DNA from: FEN-1219 sp036563665
Lineage (GTDB): Bacteria; Pseudomonadota; Gammaproteobacteria; Steroidobacterales; Rariloculaceae
Length of the DNA stretch: 64,000 nt
Assembly (NCBI GenBank): GCA_036563665.1
Contig: DATCLY010000093.1
Span: 172,060 to 236,059 of the forward strand
Direction of reading: 5' to 3'
Shown here: piece after piece, positions 25,996 through 34,546 of the stretch
How positions within the stretch are numbered: position 1 is the first letter of the stretch
Layout: the number at the start of each line of letters is the position of its first letter
Program-made: the position numbers and the translations under genes
The notes under the pieces: model-generated
The model's input: only the letters and a program-made list of their open reading frames with translations
Database searches by the model: none
What the model was told of the DNA's origin: nothing

Positions 25996-28752
25996 CTAGA
26001 GCTCGGCGAGGCGCTCGAGTTGTTGGGTGAGCTGCGCTTCGCGTTGGGTGAGCTCTTCGGCGCGGGCGCGCTCCTTGGCCACGACGTCGTCCGGCGCATT
26101 CGCCGTGAAGTTGCGGTTGTCGAGCTTGGCGCGCGCCTTGGCGAGATCGGCGCGCACGCGCTCGAGCTGCTTGCCCAGGCGGCCGCGCTCGGCGTTCGCG
26201 TCGATGAGGCCGGCGAGCGGCACGAGGATCGTGAGCTCGCCGAGCAGCGCGGTGGCCGAGCCGCGCACCGGCGGCTCGCCGGCGACCATCTCGATCGCGC
26301 TCAGGTTCGCGAGCTTCTTCAGGTACGCCTCGTGCTCCGCCACCCTGGCGCGGTCGAGCTCGCTCGCGTTCGCGAGCTTCACGGCCAGCGCCGTCGAGTA
26401 GGGGATGCTCATCTCGCCGCGAATCTGGCGGATGGCGACGACGAAGCCCTTCACCCACTCGATTTCCGCCTCGGCCGCCTCGTCCAGAGGAATCTCGCCA
26501 TGCTCCGGTATGCGCTCGAGCATGATCGTGTCGCTCGCGGTGCCGGTCTTCGCGCAGAGCTCGAGCCAGAGCTCCTCCGTGACGAACGGCGCGATCGGGT
26601 GGAGCAGCTTGAGCACCGTGCCGAGCGTGTCGGCGAGCGTGACGCGCGTGGCGCGCAGCCGCTCGGCGCTCGCGTCTGGGTCGTTCAGCACGGGCTTCGT
26701 GAGCTCGAGATACCAGTCGCAGAGCTCGTGCCAGGCGAAGTCGTAGATCGCCTGCATGACGAGGTCGAGCCTGTAGGCCGCGAAGTGCTCGTGCACGGCC
26801 GCGATCGTGCGGGCGAGCCGCGAGCGTATCCAGCGGTCGGCCGCGCCGAGCTCGAGGCTCGAGCGGTCGAGCGGCCCGTCGAGCTGCGCGAGCGTGTAGC
26901 TCGTCGCGTTCCACAGCTTGTTGCAGAAGCGGTGATAGCCCTCGACGCGGCCGAAGTCGAAGCGAATGTCGCGCCCGGTGGTGGCGAGCGAGGCGAACGT
27001 GAGCCGCAGCGCGTCGGTGCCGTACGCGGGGATGCCCTTGGGGAACTCCTTGCGCGTGGCCTGCTCGATGCGCGGCTTCATGTGCGGCTGCATGAGCCCT
27101 TCCGTGCGCTTCGCCACGAGCGTCTCGAGGTCCACGCCGTCGACGATGTCGAGCGGGTCGAGGATGTTGCCCTTCGACTTCGACATCTTCTGCCCGTCCT
27201 GGTCGCGGATCAGGCCGTGGATGTAGACGTCGCGGAACGGCACGTCGCCCGCGAACTTGAGGCCCATCATGATCATGCGGGCCACCCAGAAGAAGATGAT
27301 GTCGAAGCCCGTGACGAGCACCGAGGTCGGGTAGAACGTCTCGAGCTCGGGCGTGCGCTCGGGCCAGCCCATCGTCGAGAACGGCCAGAGCGCCGACGAG
27401 AACCAGGTGTCGAACACGTCCTCGTCCTGCTGCAACGGCAGATCCGGCTGCAGCCCGTATTTCGCGCGGACCTCGGCCTCGCTCGCGGCCACGTAGACGG
27501 CGCCGTCCGGGCCGTACCAGGCGGGCACGCGGTGGCCCCACCAGAGCTGACGCGAGATGCACCAGTCCTGGATGTTGCGCATCCACTCGAAGTAGGTCTT
27601 CGCCCAGCTCTCCGGCACGAAGCGCACGCGCCCCTGCTCGACCGCCTCGATGGCGGGCTCGGCGAGCGGCTTCATGCGCACGAACCACTGATCCGTGAGG
27701 TAGGGCTCCACGACGGCGCCGCTGCGCTCCGCCCTGGGCACCATGAGCACGTGGTCGTCCACGCCGTCGAGGAGGCCCGCGGCCTCGAGATCGCGCACGA
27801 CGAGCTTGCGCGCCTCGAAGCGGTCGAGCCCGCGGTAGCGCTCCGGCACCGCATCGTTCAGGCGCGCGTCGGGATCGAAGATGTTCAGGATCGGCAACGA
27901 GTGGCGCAGCCCCACCTCGTAGTCGTTGAAGTCGTGCGCCGGCGTGATCTTCACGCAGCCGGTGCCGAACTCGCGGTCCACGTAGTCGTCGGCGATGATG
28001 GGGATCGACCGGTCCGCGAGCGGCAGCCGCACGGTCTTGCCCACGAGATGGCGGTAGCGCTCGTCCTCCGGATGCACGGCCACGGCCGTGTCGCCCAGCA
28101 TGGTTTCCGGGCGCGTGGTGGCCACCACGAGATAGCCGCCGCCGTCCTCGAGCGGGTAGCGGAACCGCCAGAGCTTGCCGCGTTCCTCCGTGGGCAGCAC
28201 CTCGAGATCCGAGAGCACGGTCTTCAGCACCGGGTCCCAGTTGACGAGCCGCTTGCCTCGATAGATGAGACCCTCGTCGTAGAGCGAGACGAACACCTTG
28301 ATGACGGCGGCGGAGAGCCCGGGATCCATCGTGAAGCGGTCGCGGCTCCAGTCCACCGAGGCGCCGAGGCGGCGCAGCTGCTGGGCGATGGTGCCGCCGG
28401 AGCGCTCTTTCCACTGCCACACGCGCTCGACGAAGGCCTCGCGCCCGAGGTCCGCCTTGCTCACGCCTTCCGCGGCGAGGAGCCGCGTTACCACCATCTC
28501 CGTGGCGATGCCGGCGTGATCCGTGCCGGGCTGCCACAGCGTGTTGAAGCCCCGCATGCGGTGGTAGCGGATGAGCGCGTCCATGATCGTGTCCTGGAAC
28601 GCGTGCCCCATGTGCAGCGTGCCCGTCACGTTGGGCGGCGGGATCACGATGCAGTACGGCCGCCCGCGCCCGGAGGGCCGGAACCAGCCGGCCTCCTCCC
28701 AGCGGCGGTAATGCTCCCGCTCGATCTCCCCGGGCCGATATTCCTTCTTCAC
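25996..28752 (-). CDS. valS: Valyl-tRNA synthetase
   Basis: A 918-residue class I synthetase. The HIGH motif appears as HMGH in GTLHMGHAFQDT near residue 45. KMSKSKGN lies near residue 521, and the Val/Ile-type CP1 editing domain (TTRPETMLGDTAVAVHPED) lies between. The C-terminus is the tRNA-binding coiled coil (about 850-918), rich in Arg, Glu and Ala. Length is in the normal range (E. coli 951). The ATG overlaps the holC stop by 4 nt. Confidence 0.98.
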   Translation of the reverse strand: MKKEYRPGEIEREHYRRWEEAGWFRPSGRGRPYCIVIPPPNVTGTLHMGHAFQDTIMDALIRYHRMRGFNTLWQPGTDHAGIATEMVVTRLLAAEGVSKADLGREAFVERVWQWKERSGGTIAQQLRRLGASVDWSRDRFTMDPGLSAAVIKVFVSLYDEGLIYRGKRLVNWDPVLKTVLSDLEVLPTEERGKLWRFRYPLEDGGGYLVVATTRPETMLGDTAVAVHPEDERYRHLVGKTVRLPLADRSIPIIADDYVDREFGTGCVKITPAHDFNDYEVGLRHSLPILNIFDPDARLNDAVPERYRGLDRFEARKLVVRDLEAAGLLDGVDDHVLMVPRAERSGAVVEPYLTDQWFVRMKPLAEPAIEAVEQGRVRFVPESWAKTYFEWMRNIQDWCISRQLWWGHRVPAWYGPDGAVYVAASEAEVRAKYGLQPDLPLQQDEDVFDTWFSSALWPFSTMGWPERTPELETFYPTSVLVTGFDIIFFWVARMIMMGLKFAGDVPFRDVYIHGLIRDQDGQKMSKSKGNILDPLDIVDGVDLETLVAKRTEGLMQPHMKPRIEQATRKEFPKGIPAYGTDALRLTFASLATTGRDIRFDFGRVEGYHRFCNKLWNATSYTLAQLDGPLDRSSLELGAADRWIRSRLARTIAAVHEHFAAYRLDLVMQAIYDFAWHELCDWYLELTKPVLNDPDASAERLRATRVTLADTLGTVLKLLHPIAPFVTEELWLELCAKTGTASDTIMLERIPEHGEIPLDEAAEAEIEWVKGFVVAIRQIRGEMSIPYSTALAVKLANASELDRARVAEHEAYLKKLANLSAIEMVAGEPPVRGSATALLGELTILVPLAGLIDANAERGRLGKQLERVRADLAKARAKLDNRNFTANAPDDVVAKERARAEELTQREAQLTQQLERLAEL

Positions 28753-29195
28753 AGCGCCCCTCGGACCTCGTGGGTGGAGAGCGGATAGCCGCGGTCACGG
28801 TAGAAGCGATAGCGCTCCCGCGACCGCTGCCGGCGCGAGGGGTTGCCGTCCACGGGCTCCACGACGCGCTCGTAGCGGCTGAAGAACTCGGGCACCTCGT
28901 CCGCGAGGTTGATCATCACGTCGAACCGGGGGCCCGTCGGCTCGATGCCGGCCCCGATCAGCACGGGCTCCAGGCCGGGCGCGGCGCCGTCCGCGCCCAC
29001 GACCCTGTGGGGCACGAAGCTGCCCTGCGAGAACGTCCAGAGCAGCTCGTCGAGCTTGCGCGCCTCGGCCTCGGACGAGGAGTGGATGAACACGTGCTGG
29101 TCCTGTTGCATGGCTTTCTCGGCGATCCGGCAGGCGAGCACCAGGCGCGCCGTGTCGGAATCGTCGGCGAGAATATAGAAGTCTACGCGAGTCAC
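28749..29195 (-). CDS. holC: DNA polymerase III chi subunit
   Basis: A 148-residue HolC, the clamp-loader-associated subunit that contacts SSB. The family pattern is visible: VDFYILADDSDTARLVLACR, then VFIHSSSEAEARKLDELLWTF, GSFVPH and DVMINLADEVPEFFSRYERV. The GTG start overlaps the pepA stop (GTGA). The pepA-holC-valS order is classic for gammaproteobacteria. Confidence 0.95.
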   Translation of the reverse strand: MTRVDFYILADDSDTARLVLACRIAEKAMQQDQHVFIHSSSEAEARKLDELLWTFSQGSFVPHRVVGADGAAPGLEPVLIGAGIEPTGPRFDVMINLADEVPEFFSRYERVVEPVDGNPSRRQRSRERYRFYRDRGYPLSTHEVRGAL

Positions 29196-30682
29196 TGCCG
29201 ATCGAGGTTCAGGAGGAAGTCCACGAGCAGCGGCACCGGCCGCCCGGTCGCGCCCTTCTGGGCGTTCGAGCGCCAGGCCACGCCCGCGATGTCGAGATGC
29301 GCCCACGGCTGGCCGTCCACGAAGCGTGACAGGAAGTTCGCCGCGACGCTCGCGCCCCCGTCGCGGGTGCCGGAGTTCGCGAAGTCCGCGAAGTTGCTGC
29401 GCAGTGTTTCGCCGTACTCCTCGCCCATGGGCATGCGCCAGGCGAAATCGAGCGAGCGCTCGCCCGCGGCGAGTAACGCCGCGGCCAGCCGCTCGTCGTT
29501 GCAGAAGAGCCCCGTGTAGACGTGCCCGAGCGCGACGACGCACGCGCCCGTGAGGGTGGCCACGTCGAGCAGGTAGCGGGGCTTGAAGCGGCGCGCGTAG
29601 GTGAGCGCGTCGCACAGGATCAGCCGTCCTTCGGCGTCGGTGTTCAGGATCTCGATCGTCTGGCCCGACATCGACTTGACGATGTCGCCCGGTCGCGTGG
29701 CGCGGCCGCCCGGCATGTTCTCCGCGGCCGGGATGACAGCCACCACGTTGCAGGGCAGCCCGAGCTCGCCGACCGCGGCCATCGCGCCGAGCACGCCGGC
29801 GGCGCCGCACATGTCGAACTTCATCTCGTCCATCTTGGCCGGGGGCTTCAGCGAGATGCCGCCGGTGTCGAAGGTGATGCCCTTGCCGCAGATGGCGACC
29901 GGCGCCGAGTCGTTCGCCGCGCCGCGGTAGTGGAGCACGATGAGCCGGGCCGGCTCCTCGGCGCCGCGCGTGACGGCGAGCAGCGCGCCCATGCCGAGCC
30001 GCTCCATGTCCCGCTGGTTGAGGATCTTCACCTCCATCTTCGCCGAGCGCTTCGCGATGTCGCGGGCGACGCCGGCGAGGTGCGAGGGCGTGCAGACGTT
30101 GGGCGGGCGGTTGCCCAGGTCGCGCGCGAGGTCCATGCCGTTCGCGATGGCGGTGGCGATGCGCACGCCCTCGCGCATCTCGCGCGCTTCCGACGGGTCC
30201 GGCCGAGCGATGCCGAGCCGCCCGAGCTTGGGCGCCGCGTCCGGCTTGCTCTTCAGCTCGTCGAATCGGTACAGGGCGGAGCGCGCGGCCTCGACGGTGA
30301 CCCGGGCTGCGTGGCGCGCGTCGAGACCGGCCGGCAGCTCGTAGGCGAGGTACGAGATCGCGTCGCGCACGCCGCTGCCGCGCAGGTTCTGCACGGCGGC
30401 GCTCACCGCGGCGGCGAGGCGCTTCGCGCCGAACTCGGCGTGCTTGCCGCAGCCGACGAGCAGCCACCGTTCCGCGGCCGTGCCCGACGTGCGGTGCACC
30501 ATCACGACGTTGCCGAGCCGGCCGGTGGAGTCGCCGCTGCGGATCAGGTCGCGAATGGCGCCGCGGCTCGCGGTGTCGACGGCCTTGGTGGCGCCGCGTA
30601 GCTGCCCATCCTCGAACAGCGGCAGGATCGCGCAGCCCGTCCGCTGGCTTGCGGGCGCACCGGTTTTGACGGGAAACTCCAT
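29192..30682 (-). CDS. pepA: Leucyl aminopeptidase (cytosol aminopeptidase, M17)
   Basis: A 496-residue M17 metallopeptidase. The family signature NTDAEGRLILCDALTYA is near residue 345. Catalytic and two-metal ligands lie in CGKGITFDTGGISLKP, and KMDEMKFDMCGAAGVLGAM follows. It removes N-terminal residues from peptides and, in E. coli, also binds DNA in XerCD recombination and carAB control. It is first gene of pepA-holC-valS, divergent from lptF-lptG. Confidence 0.97.
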   Translation of the reverse strand: MEFPVKTGAPASQRTGCAILPLFEDGQLRGATKAVDTASRGAIRDLIRSGDSTGRLGNVVMVHRTSGTAAERWLLVGCGKHAEFGAKRLAAAVSAAVQNLRGSGVRDAISYLAYELPAGLDARHAARVTVEAARSALYRFDELKSKPDAAPKLGRLGIARPDPSEAREMREGVRIATAIANGMDLARDLGNRPPNVCTPSHLAGVARDIAKRSAKMEVKILNQRDMERLGMGALLAVTRGAEEPARLIVLHYRGAANDSAPVAICGKGITFDTGGISLKPPAKMDEMKFDMCGAAGVLGAMAAVGELGLPCNVVAVIPAAENMPGGRATRPGDIVKSMSGQTIEILNTDAEGRLILCDALTYARRFKPRYLLDVATLTGACVVALGHVYTGLFCNDERLAAALLAAGERSLDFAWRMPMGEEYGETLRSNFADFANSGTRDGGASVAANFLSRFVDGQPWAHLDIAGVAWRSNAQKGATGRPVPLLVDFLLNLDRQ

Positions 30683-30832
30683 CGCTGCTCCTCCACCCGC
30701 GCTACTCCGAGTGGCCGGCGCCGGACCGCGCGGCAGCCGCGCGCCGGGCGTGTGCTATGGTGTTGGAGTACCGCGAAAAAATTGCCGGCTAGTGTACTCG
30801 ATTAACTTGAGCGACCGGAAACCGCCCGCCAC

Positions 30833-31930
30833 GTGAGTCTGATCAGCCGTTACATCGTGCGGGAGGTCGCGGGGCTCTGGCTCGTGGTGATCGCCGTGCT
30901 GTTCGTGATCTTCATGAGCAACCAGCTGGCGGAGATCCTCGGGGAGGCGGCCACCGACGAGCTGCCGAGGGACGCGGTGCTCGCCGTCTTCGCTCTGACG
31001 ACGCTGAACTACCTCACCGTGCTGACGCCGCTCGCGCTGTTCCTCGGCGTGATCCTCGCGTTCGCCAGGCTCAACCGGGACAGCGAGATGGCCGCTCTCT
31101 TCGCCTGCGGCATCGGGCCGCTCCGGCTGCTCCGGCCGGTCGCGCTGCTCGCGCTCGTGCTCGCGGCCGCCGTCGGCTGGCTCGCGCTCGACACCACCCC
31201 CGAGGCCAGCCGCCGGATCGAGCAGATCCGCTACCAGGCGCGCGAGTCGGTTCGGCTCGACGTGCTCGAGGCCGGCCGTTTCACGACGCCGGACGCGGGC
31301 GACACCGTGGTGTACGCCCGAGACGTGGCCGGCGACGAGATCCACGACGTGTTCGTCCAGACGAGCACCGACGATCGCGTGGTGGCGATCGTCGCCGCGC
31401 GGGGCGAGCGCAACGTCGACGCCGCCACGGGACGGACCACCTTCGTGCTGTACGACGGCCGCCGATACGAGGGCGTGCCGGGCGAGAAGGATTTCCTCGT
31501 GATCAGCTTCCGCGAGCACGGCATACCCGTGCGCAGCGAAGCGAAGACGGAGTACGTGGAGCCCGTCTCGGCGCGGCCCACGACGGCGCTGATCGGCTCG
31601 AGCGATCCTGCGGAGCGGGCGGAGCTGCAGTGGCGGCTGTCTTCGCCGATCTCGCTGCTCGTGCTCGCGCTGCTCGCGGTCGCGCTCAGCGTGCGATCGA
31701 ACCCGCGCGAAGGCCGCTACGCCCGCGTGGGCGTGGCGCTCCTTCTCTATGTGACCTATATCAACCTGCTGTCGATGGCGCGGGTGTGGACGGAACGACA
31801 GCTCGGGCCCGACTGGCTCGGCCTCTGGTGGGTGCACGGCGTGACGGCGCTGATCGCGGTGTGGCTGCTCGGCCGCGACGCGGGCTGGTTCGTGCGCGGC
31901 GTTCGCCACGCGGAGGGCGCTCCCGCATGA
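30833..31930 (+). CDS. lptF: LPS export ABC transporter permease LptF
   Basis: A 365-residue inner-membrane permease of the LptB2FG complex that extracts LPS and passes it to the LptC/A bridge. It begins SLISRYIVREVAGLWLVV; the first two membrane helices, a periplasmic beta-jellyroll (about 130-265) and a C-terminal membrane bundle are evident. The start is GTG. It overlaps lptG by 4 nt and is divergent from pepA, as in most gammaproteobacteria. Confidence 0.96.
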   Translation: MSLISRYIVREVAGLWLVVIAVLFVIFMSNQLAEILGEAATDELPRDAVLAVFALTTLNYLTVLTPLALFLGVILAFARLNRDSEMAALFACGIGPLRLLRPVALLALVLAAAVGWLALDTTPEASRRIEQIRYQARESVRLDVLEAGRFTTPDAGDTVVYARDVAGDEIHDVFVQTSTDDRVVAIVAARGERNVDAATGRTTFVLYDGRRYEGVPGEKDFLVISFREHGIPVRSEAKTEYVEPVSARPTTALIGSSDPAERAELQWRLSSPISLLVLALLAVALSVRSNPREGRYARVGVALLLYVTYINLLSMARVWTERQLGPDWLGLWWVHGVTALIAVWLLGRDAGWFVRGVRHAEGAPA

Positions 31931-32997
31931 TGCTGCTCCGCCGCTACGTCATGTCCGCCGTGCTCAAGGGCGTGGCGATCACGCTCGCGGTGCTCGTGTC
32001 GGTGTTCAGCGTGATCGCGTTCGTCGGCGAGCTCAACGACGTCGGCACGGGCGACTACGGCCTGGGTGATGCGCTCGCGTACGTCGCGCTGCGCGTCCCG
32101 CGCGTGGTCTTCGAGACCATGCCGGCGGCCGCGCTGATCGGCTCGCTGCTCGGTCTCGGCAACCTGGCCGTGCACCGGGAGCTCATCGTCATGCGGGCGA
32201 GCGGCGTCTCGGTGGCGCAGCTCGCGGGCGCCGTGGCGCTCGCGGGCTTCGCGCTCACGGTGGTGATGGCCTTGCTCGGCGAGTCGCTCGCGCCGTCGCT
32301 CGGCGCCTACGCCCGCGAGATGCGCACTCAGGCGTTGAGCGACGACGTGGACCTCGCGGACGGCCAGTCGGCGTGGCTCAAGGCCGGCAACCGGATCCTG
32401 AATTTGCGCCGGCAGGCGGGCGAGTTCGGCTACGGCGGCGGCGTGTTGCTGTTCGAGCTCGCGGAGGACGGCGGCCTCGCGCAGATCGCCCGCGCCGATG
32501 CGGCGGAAGTGGGCCCCGACGACCGCTGGGTGCTCGCGAACTACGGCGAGACGACCTTCGGCGCGGAGCGCATCACGGCGCGCACGGAGCGCGAGGCGGT
32601 GCTCGAGTACGACCTCGATGCGGAGCTCCTGAGCCTCGCCGTGGTTCGCGAGGACCTACTCGACACGCCGGCGCTGCGCGACTACATACGGTATCTGCGC
32701 GCGAACGATCTGGACGCGCGGCGCTACGAGGTGGCGTATTGGGGCCGAATGGCGGACATCGTGTCCGTCACGCTCATGACGGTGCTCGCCTTGCCGTTCG
32801 TTTTCGGGGGGCTGCGCTCGGCCGGCGCCGGCGCGCGGCTGCTCGTCGGCCTCGTGATCGGCTTGGGCTACTACGTGGCGGGCGAGATGCTCGAGAGCAG
32901 CGGCGAGGTGTACAACCTCGACCCGTTGATCGTGGCGTGGGCGCCGAGCGCGGTGCTGGTGCTGTTCACCGCGGTGGCCTTGGGCCGCATCCGCTGA
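31927..32997 (+). CDS. lptG: LPS export ABC transporter permease LptG
   Basis: A 356-residue partner permease of LptF. The N-terminus MMLLRRYVMSAVLKGVAITL leads into the first helix; LGNLAVHRELIVMRASGVSV is the coupling region contacting LptB. The periplasmic domain spans about residues 125-265, with three membrane helices after it. It overlaps lptF by 4 nt and is followed 14 nt later by a lytic transglycosylase gene. Confidence 0.96.
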   Translation: MMLLRRYVMSAVLKGVAITLAVLVSVFSVIAFVGELNDVGTGDYGLGDALAYVALRVPRVVFETMPAAALIGSLLGLGNLAVHRELIVMRASGVSVAQLAGAVALAGFALTVVMALLGESLAPSLGAYAREMRTQALSDDVDLADGQSAWLKAGNRILNLRRQAGEFGYGGGVLLFELAEDGGLAQIARADAAEVGPDDRWVLANYGETTFGAERITARTEREAVLEYDLDAELLSLAVVREDLLDTPALRDYIRYLRANDLDARRYEVAYWGRMADIVSVTLMTVLALPFVFGGLRSAGAGARLLVGLVIGLGYYVAGEMLESSGEVYNLDPLIVAWAPSAVLVLFTAVALGRIR

Positions 32998-33011
32998 CTC
33001 GGGAGCGCGAC

Positions 33012-33875
33012 ATGAGACGGCCGTCACGAGCGCGGCGCAGGAGGCGGAGGGGGCGCGCCCGCTCCGCGGTGCCGGCCGCGATTCGCCGCTTCGGGCGCGC
33101 GCTGCGGCGGGCCTACCGGGCGGCACCGCCCGCCGTCCGCGGGCTGGCCGTGGCCGCCGCGTGCACCGCGCTGGCTCTCGCCGTCAACTGGGTGTACCAG
33201 GTCATCCGCAAGCCTTCGGAGCTCTGGTTCCCCGTGAGCGGCATGCTCGACAAGACGCCCGAGGAGACCTGGGCCGCATACGGTCACCTGTTCCGCCGCC
33301 ATTCGACGGCAGTCATGACGCCGGATCTCCTGGCCGCGCTCGCGCAGGCGGAGGGCTCCGGCAACCCTGTTGCCCGCACGTACTGGCGCTTCTCGCTCAC
33401 GTCGAGCCCCTTCGAGATCTATCGCCCGGCCTCGAGCGGCGTCGGCATGTACCAGATCACGAACGGCACGTTCGCCGAGGCGCGGCGTTATTGCATCCGC
33501 AACCACCGCGTGGCCGAGGTGGGCCCCTGGTACGACTGGCGGTCCTGCTGGTTCAACGCGCTCTACACGCGCGTGCTGCCGTCGCACGCGGTGGAGCTCA
33601 CGTCCGCCTATCTGCACCGCGCGGTAGAGCGCACGCTCGCGCGGCAGCGGATCGGCGACGCCTCGCTCGAGCAGCAACGGCGGCTCGCGGCCGTGATCCA
33701 CCTGTGCGGCGCGGGCGCGGGCGCGCGCTACGCGGCGAACGGCTTCGCGTTCGCACCGGGAGCGCGCTGCGGCGCGCACGACGCGGCGCGCTACGTCACG
33801 CGGGTGGAGCGCCTGCGCGAACGCTTCAGGCGGCTGGCGGGCCCGTCGGTGCGGTCTGCCTCGAGCGCCTCGTGA
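33012..33875 (+). CDS. Membrane-anchored lytic transglycosylase domain protein
   Basis: A 287-residue protein. A very basic N-terminus (MRRPSRARRRRRRGRAR) precedes one hydrophobic helix around residues 43-58, so the catalytic part is probably periplasmic. The SLT-like core is LLAALAQAEGSGNPVARTYW and SGVGMYQITNGTFAEA, with the likely catalytic Glu in QAEGSGNP. Four or more cysteines in the C-terminal half could form disulfides. Its last 50 nt overlap the 3' end of the convergent RDD gene. Confidence 0.85.
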   Translation: MRRPSRARRRRRRGRARSAVPAAIRRFGRALRRAYRAAPPAVRGLAVAAACTALALAVNWVYQVIRKPSELWFPVSGMLDKTPEETWAAYGHLFRRHSTAVMTPDLLAALAQAEGSGNPVARTYWRFSLTSSPFEIYRPASSGVGMYQITNGTFAEARRYCIRNHRVAEVGPWYDWRSCWFNALYTRVLPSHAVELTSAYLHRAVERTLARQRIGDASLEQQRRLAAVIHLCGAGAGARYAANGFAFAPGARCGAHDAARYVTRVERLRERFRRLAGPSVRSASSAS

Positions 33876-34329
33876 GCTTCGGCAGGAGCACGACGCGTGT
33901 GTCGCAGACGAGGTCGTGCCAGCAGCGGCGCTCGCGGTCGAGCAGGCTCCACCAGAAGCCGCAGCCGGCGGCGAGCGCCGACACCCACGCGGCGGCGTAG
34001 CGGGCCGCCGCGCGTCCGAAGGCGACGGGGCTTCCGTCGCGCCGCTCGACCCGCAGGCGCCAGGCGCGCATCCCGAGCGTCTGCCCGCCCCGCGACCAGA
34101 ACCAGCAGAAGAACAGCGCCTTGAGCGCGAGCAGGCTCGCGCCGAACCACCACGTGCCGGGAGGGATCGCGCGGCCGCCGCGCGCGAGCACCAGCGCGAG
34201 CGTGAACGCGAACAGCAACGCGGCGATCAGCAGCGCGTCGTACACGAACGCGACGAGGCGTCGCGCGAGGCCCGCGGGCCGGGGCGTGCCAAGCGCTCCT
34301 TGCGGCGATGTTTCCCCGGTGTCGGTCAC
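33826..34329 (-). CDS. RDD family membrane protein
   Basis: A protein of about 167 residues (GTG start at VTDTGETSP; an in-frame start six codons upstream is possible). The RDD pattern is clear: ARRLVAFVYDALLIAALLFA in helix 1, RGGQTLGMRAWRLRV in the middle, and CWHDLVCDTRVV near the end. There are about three membrane helices. The function of RDD proteins is mostly unknown; some are ion or metabolite transporters. Its 3' end overlaps the transglycosylase gene on the opposite strand. Confidence 0.9.
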   Translation of the reverse strand: MTDTGETSPQGALGTPRPAGLARRLVAFVYDALLIAALLFAFTLALVLARGGRAIPPGTWWFGASLLALKALFFCWFWSRGGQTLGMRAWRLRVERRDGSPVAFGRAAARYAAAWVSALAAGCGFWWSLLDRERRCWHDLVCDTRVVLLPKLTRRSRQTAPTGPPAA

Positions 34330-34546
34330 GGCGGCGCAGTCTAGCAAACGCGCGCGCAGTGTGACGCGTGTCGCTTTGTTGGAAGATCGGTCTGCACATT
34401 GAGAACTGTGTCACGCGCAACGGTGATTCTGTCGCTTGTGGTGTGTTTCTTCGCTGTGCTACATAGGCCCGCGTTCACAATAATTAGGTGCCGCGGCAGC
34501 TCGGGCGGCTCTCTCCGACGACGTCGTGACGGCCAAGGACTCCTCT

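Noticed and set aside
26020..28788. A 922-codon plus-strand open frame opposite valS
   Set aside because: It mirrors valS codon by codon, with His/Arg/Val/Leu-rich shadow composition and no recognisable domain; valS on the minus strand is unambiguous.
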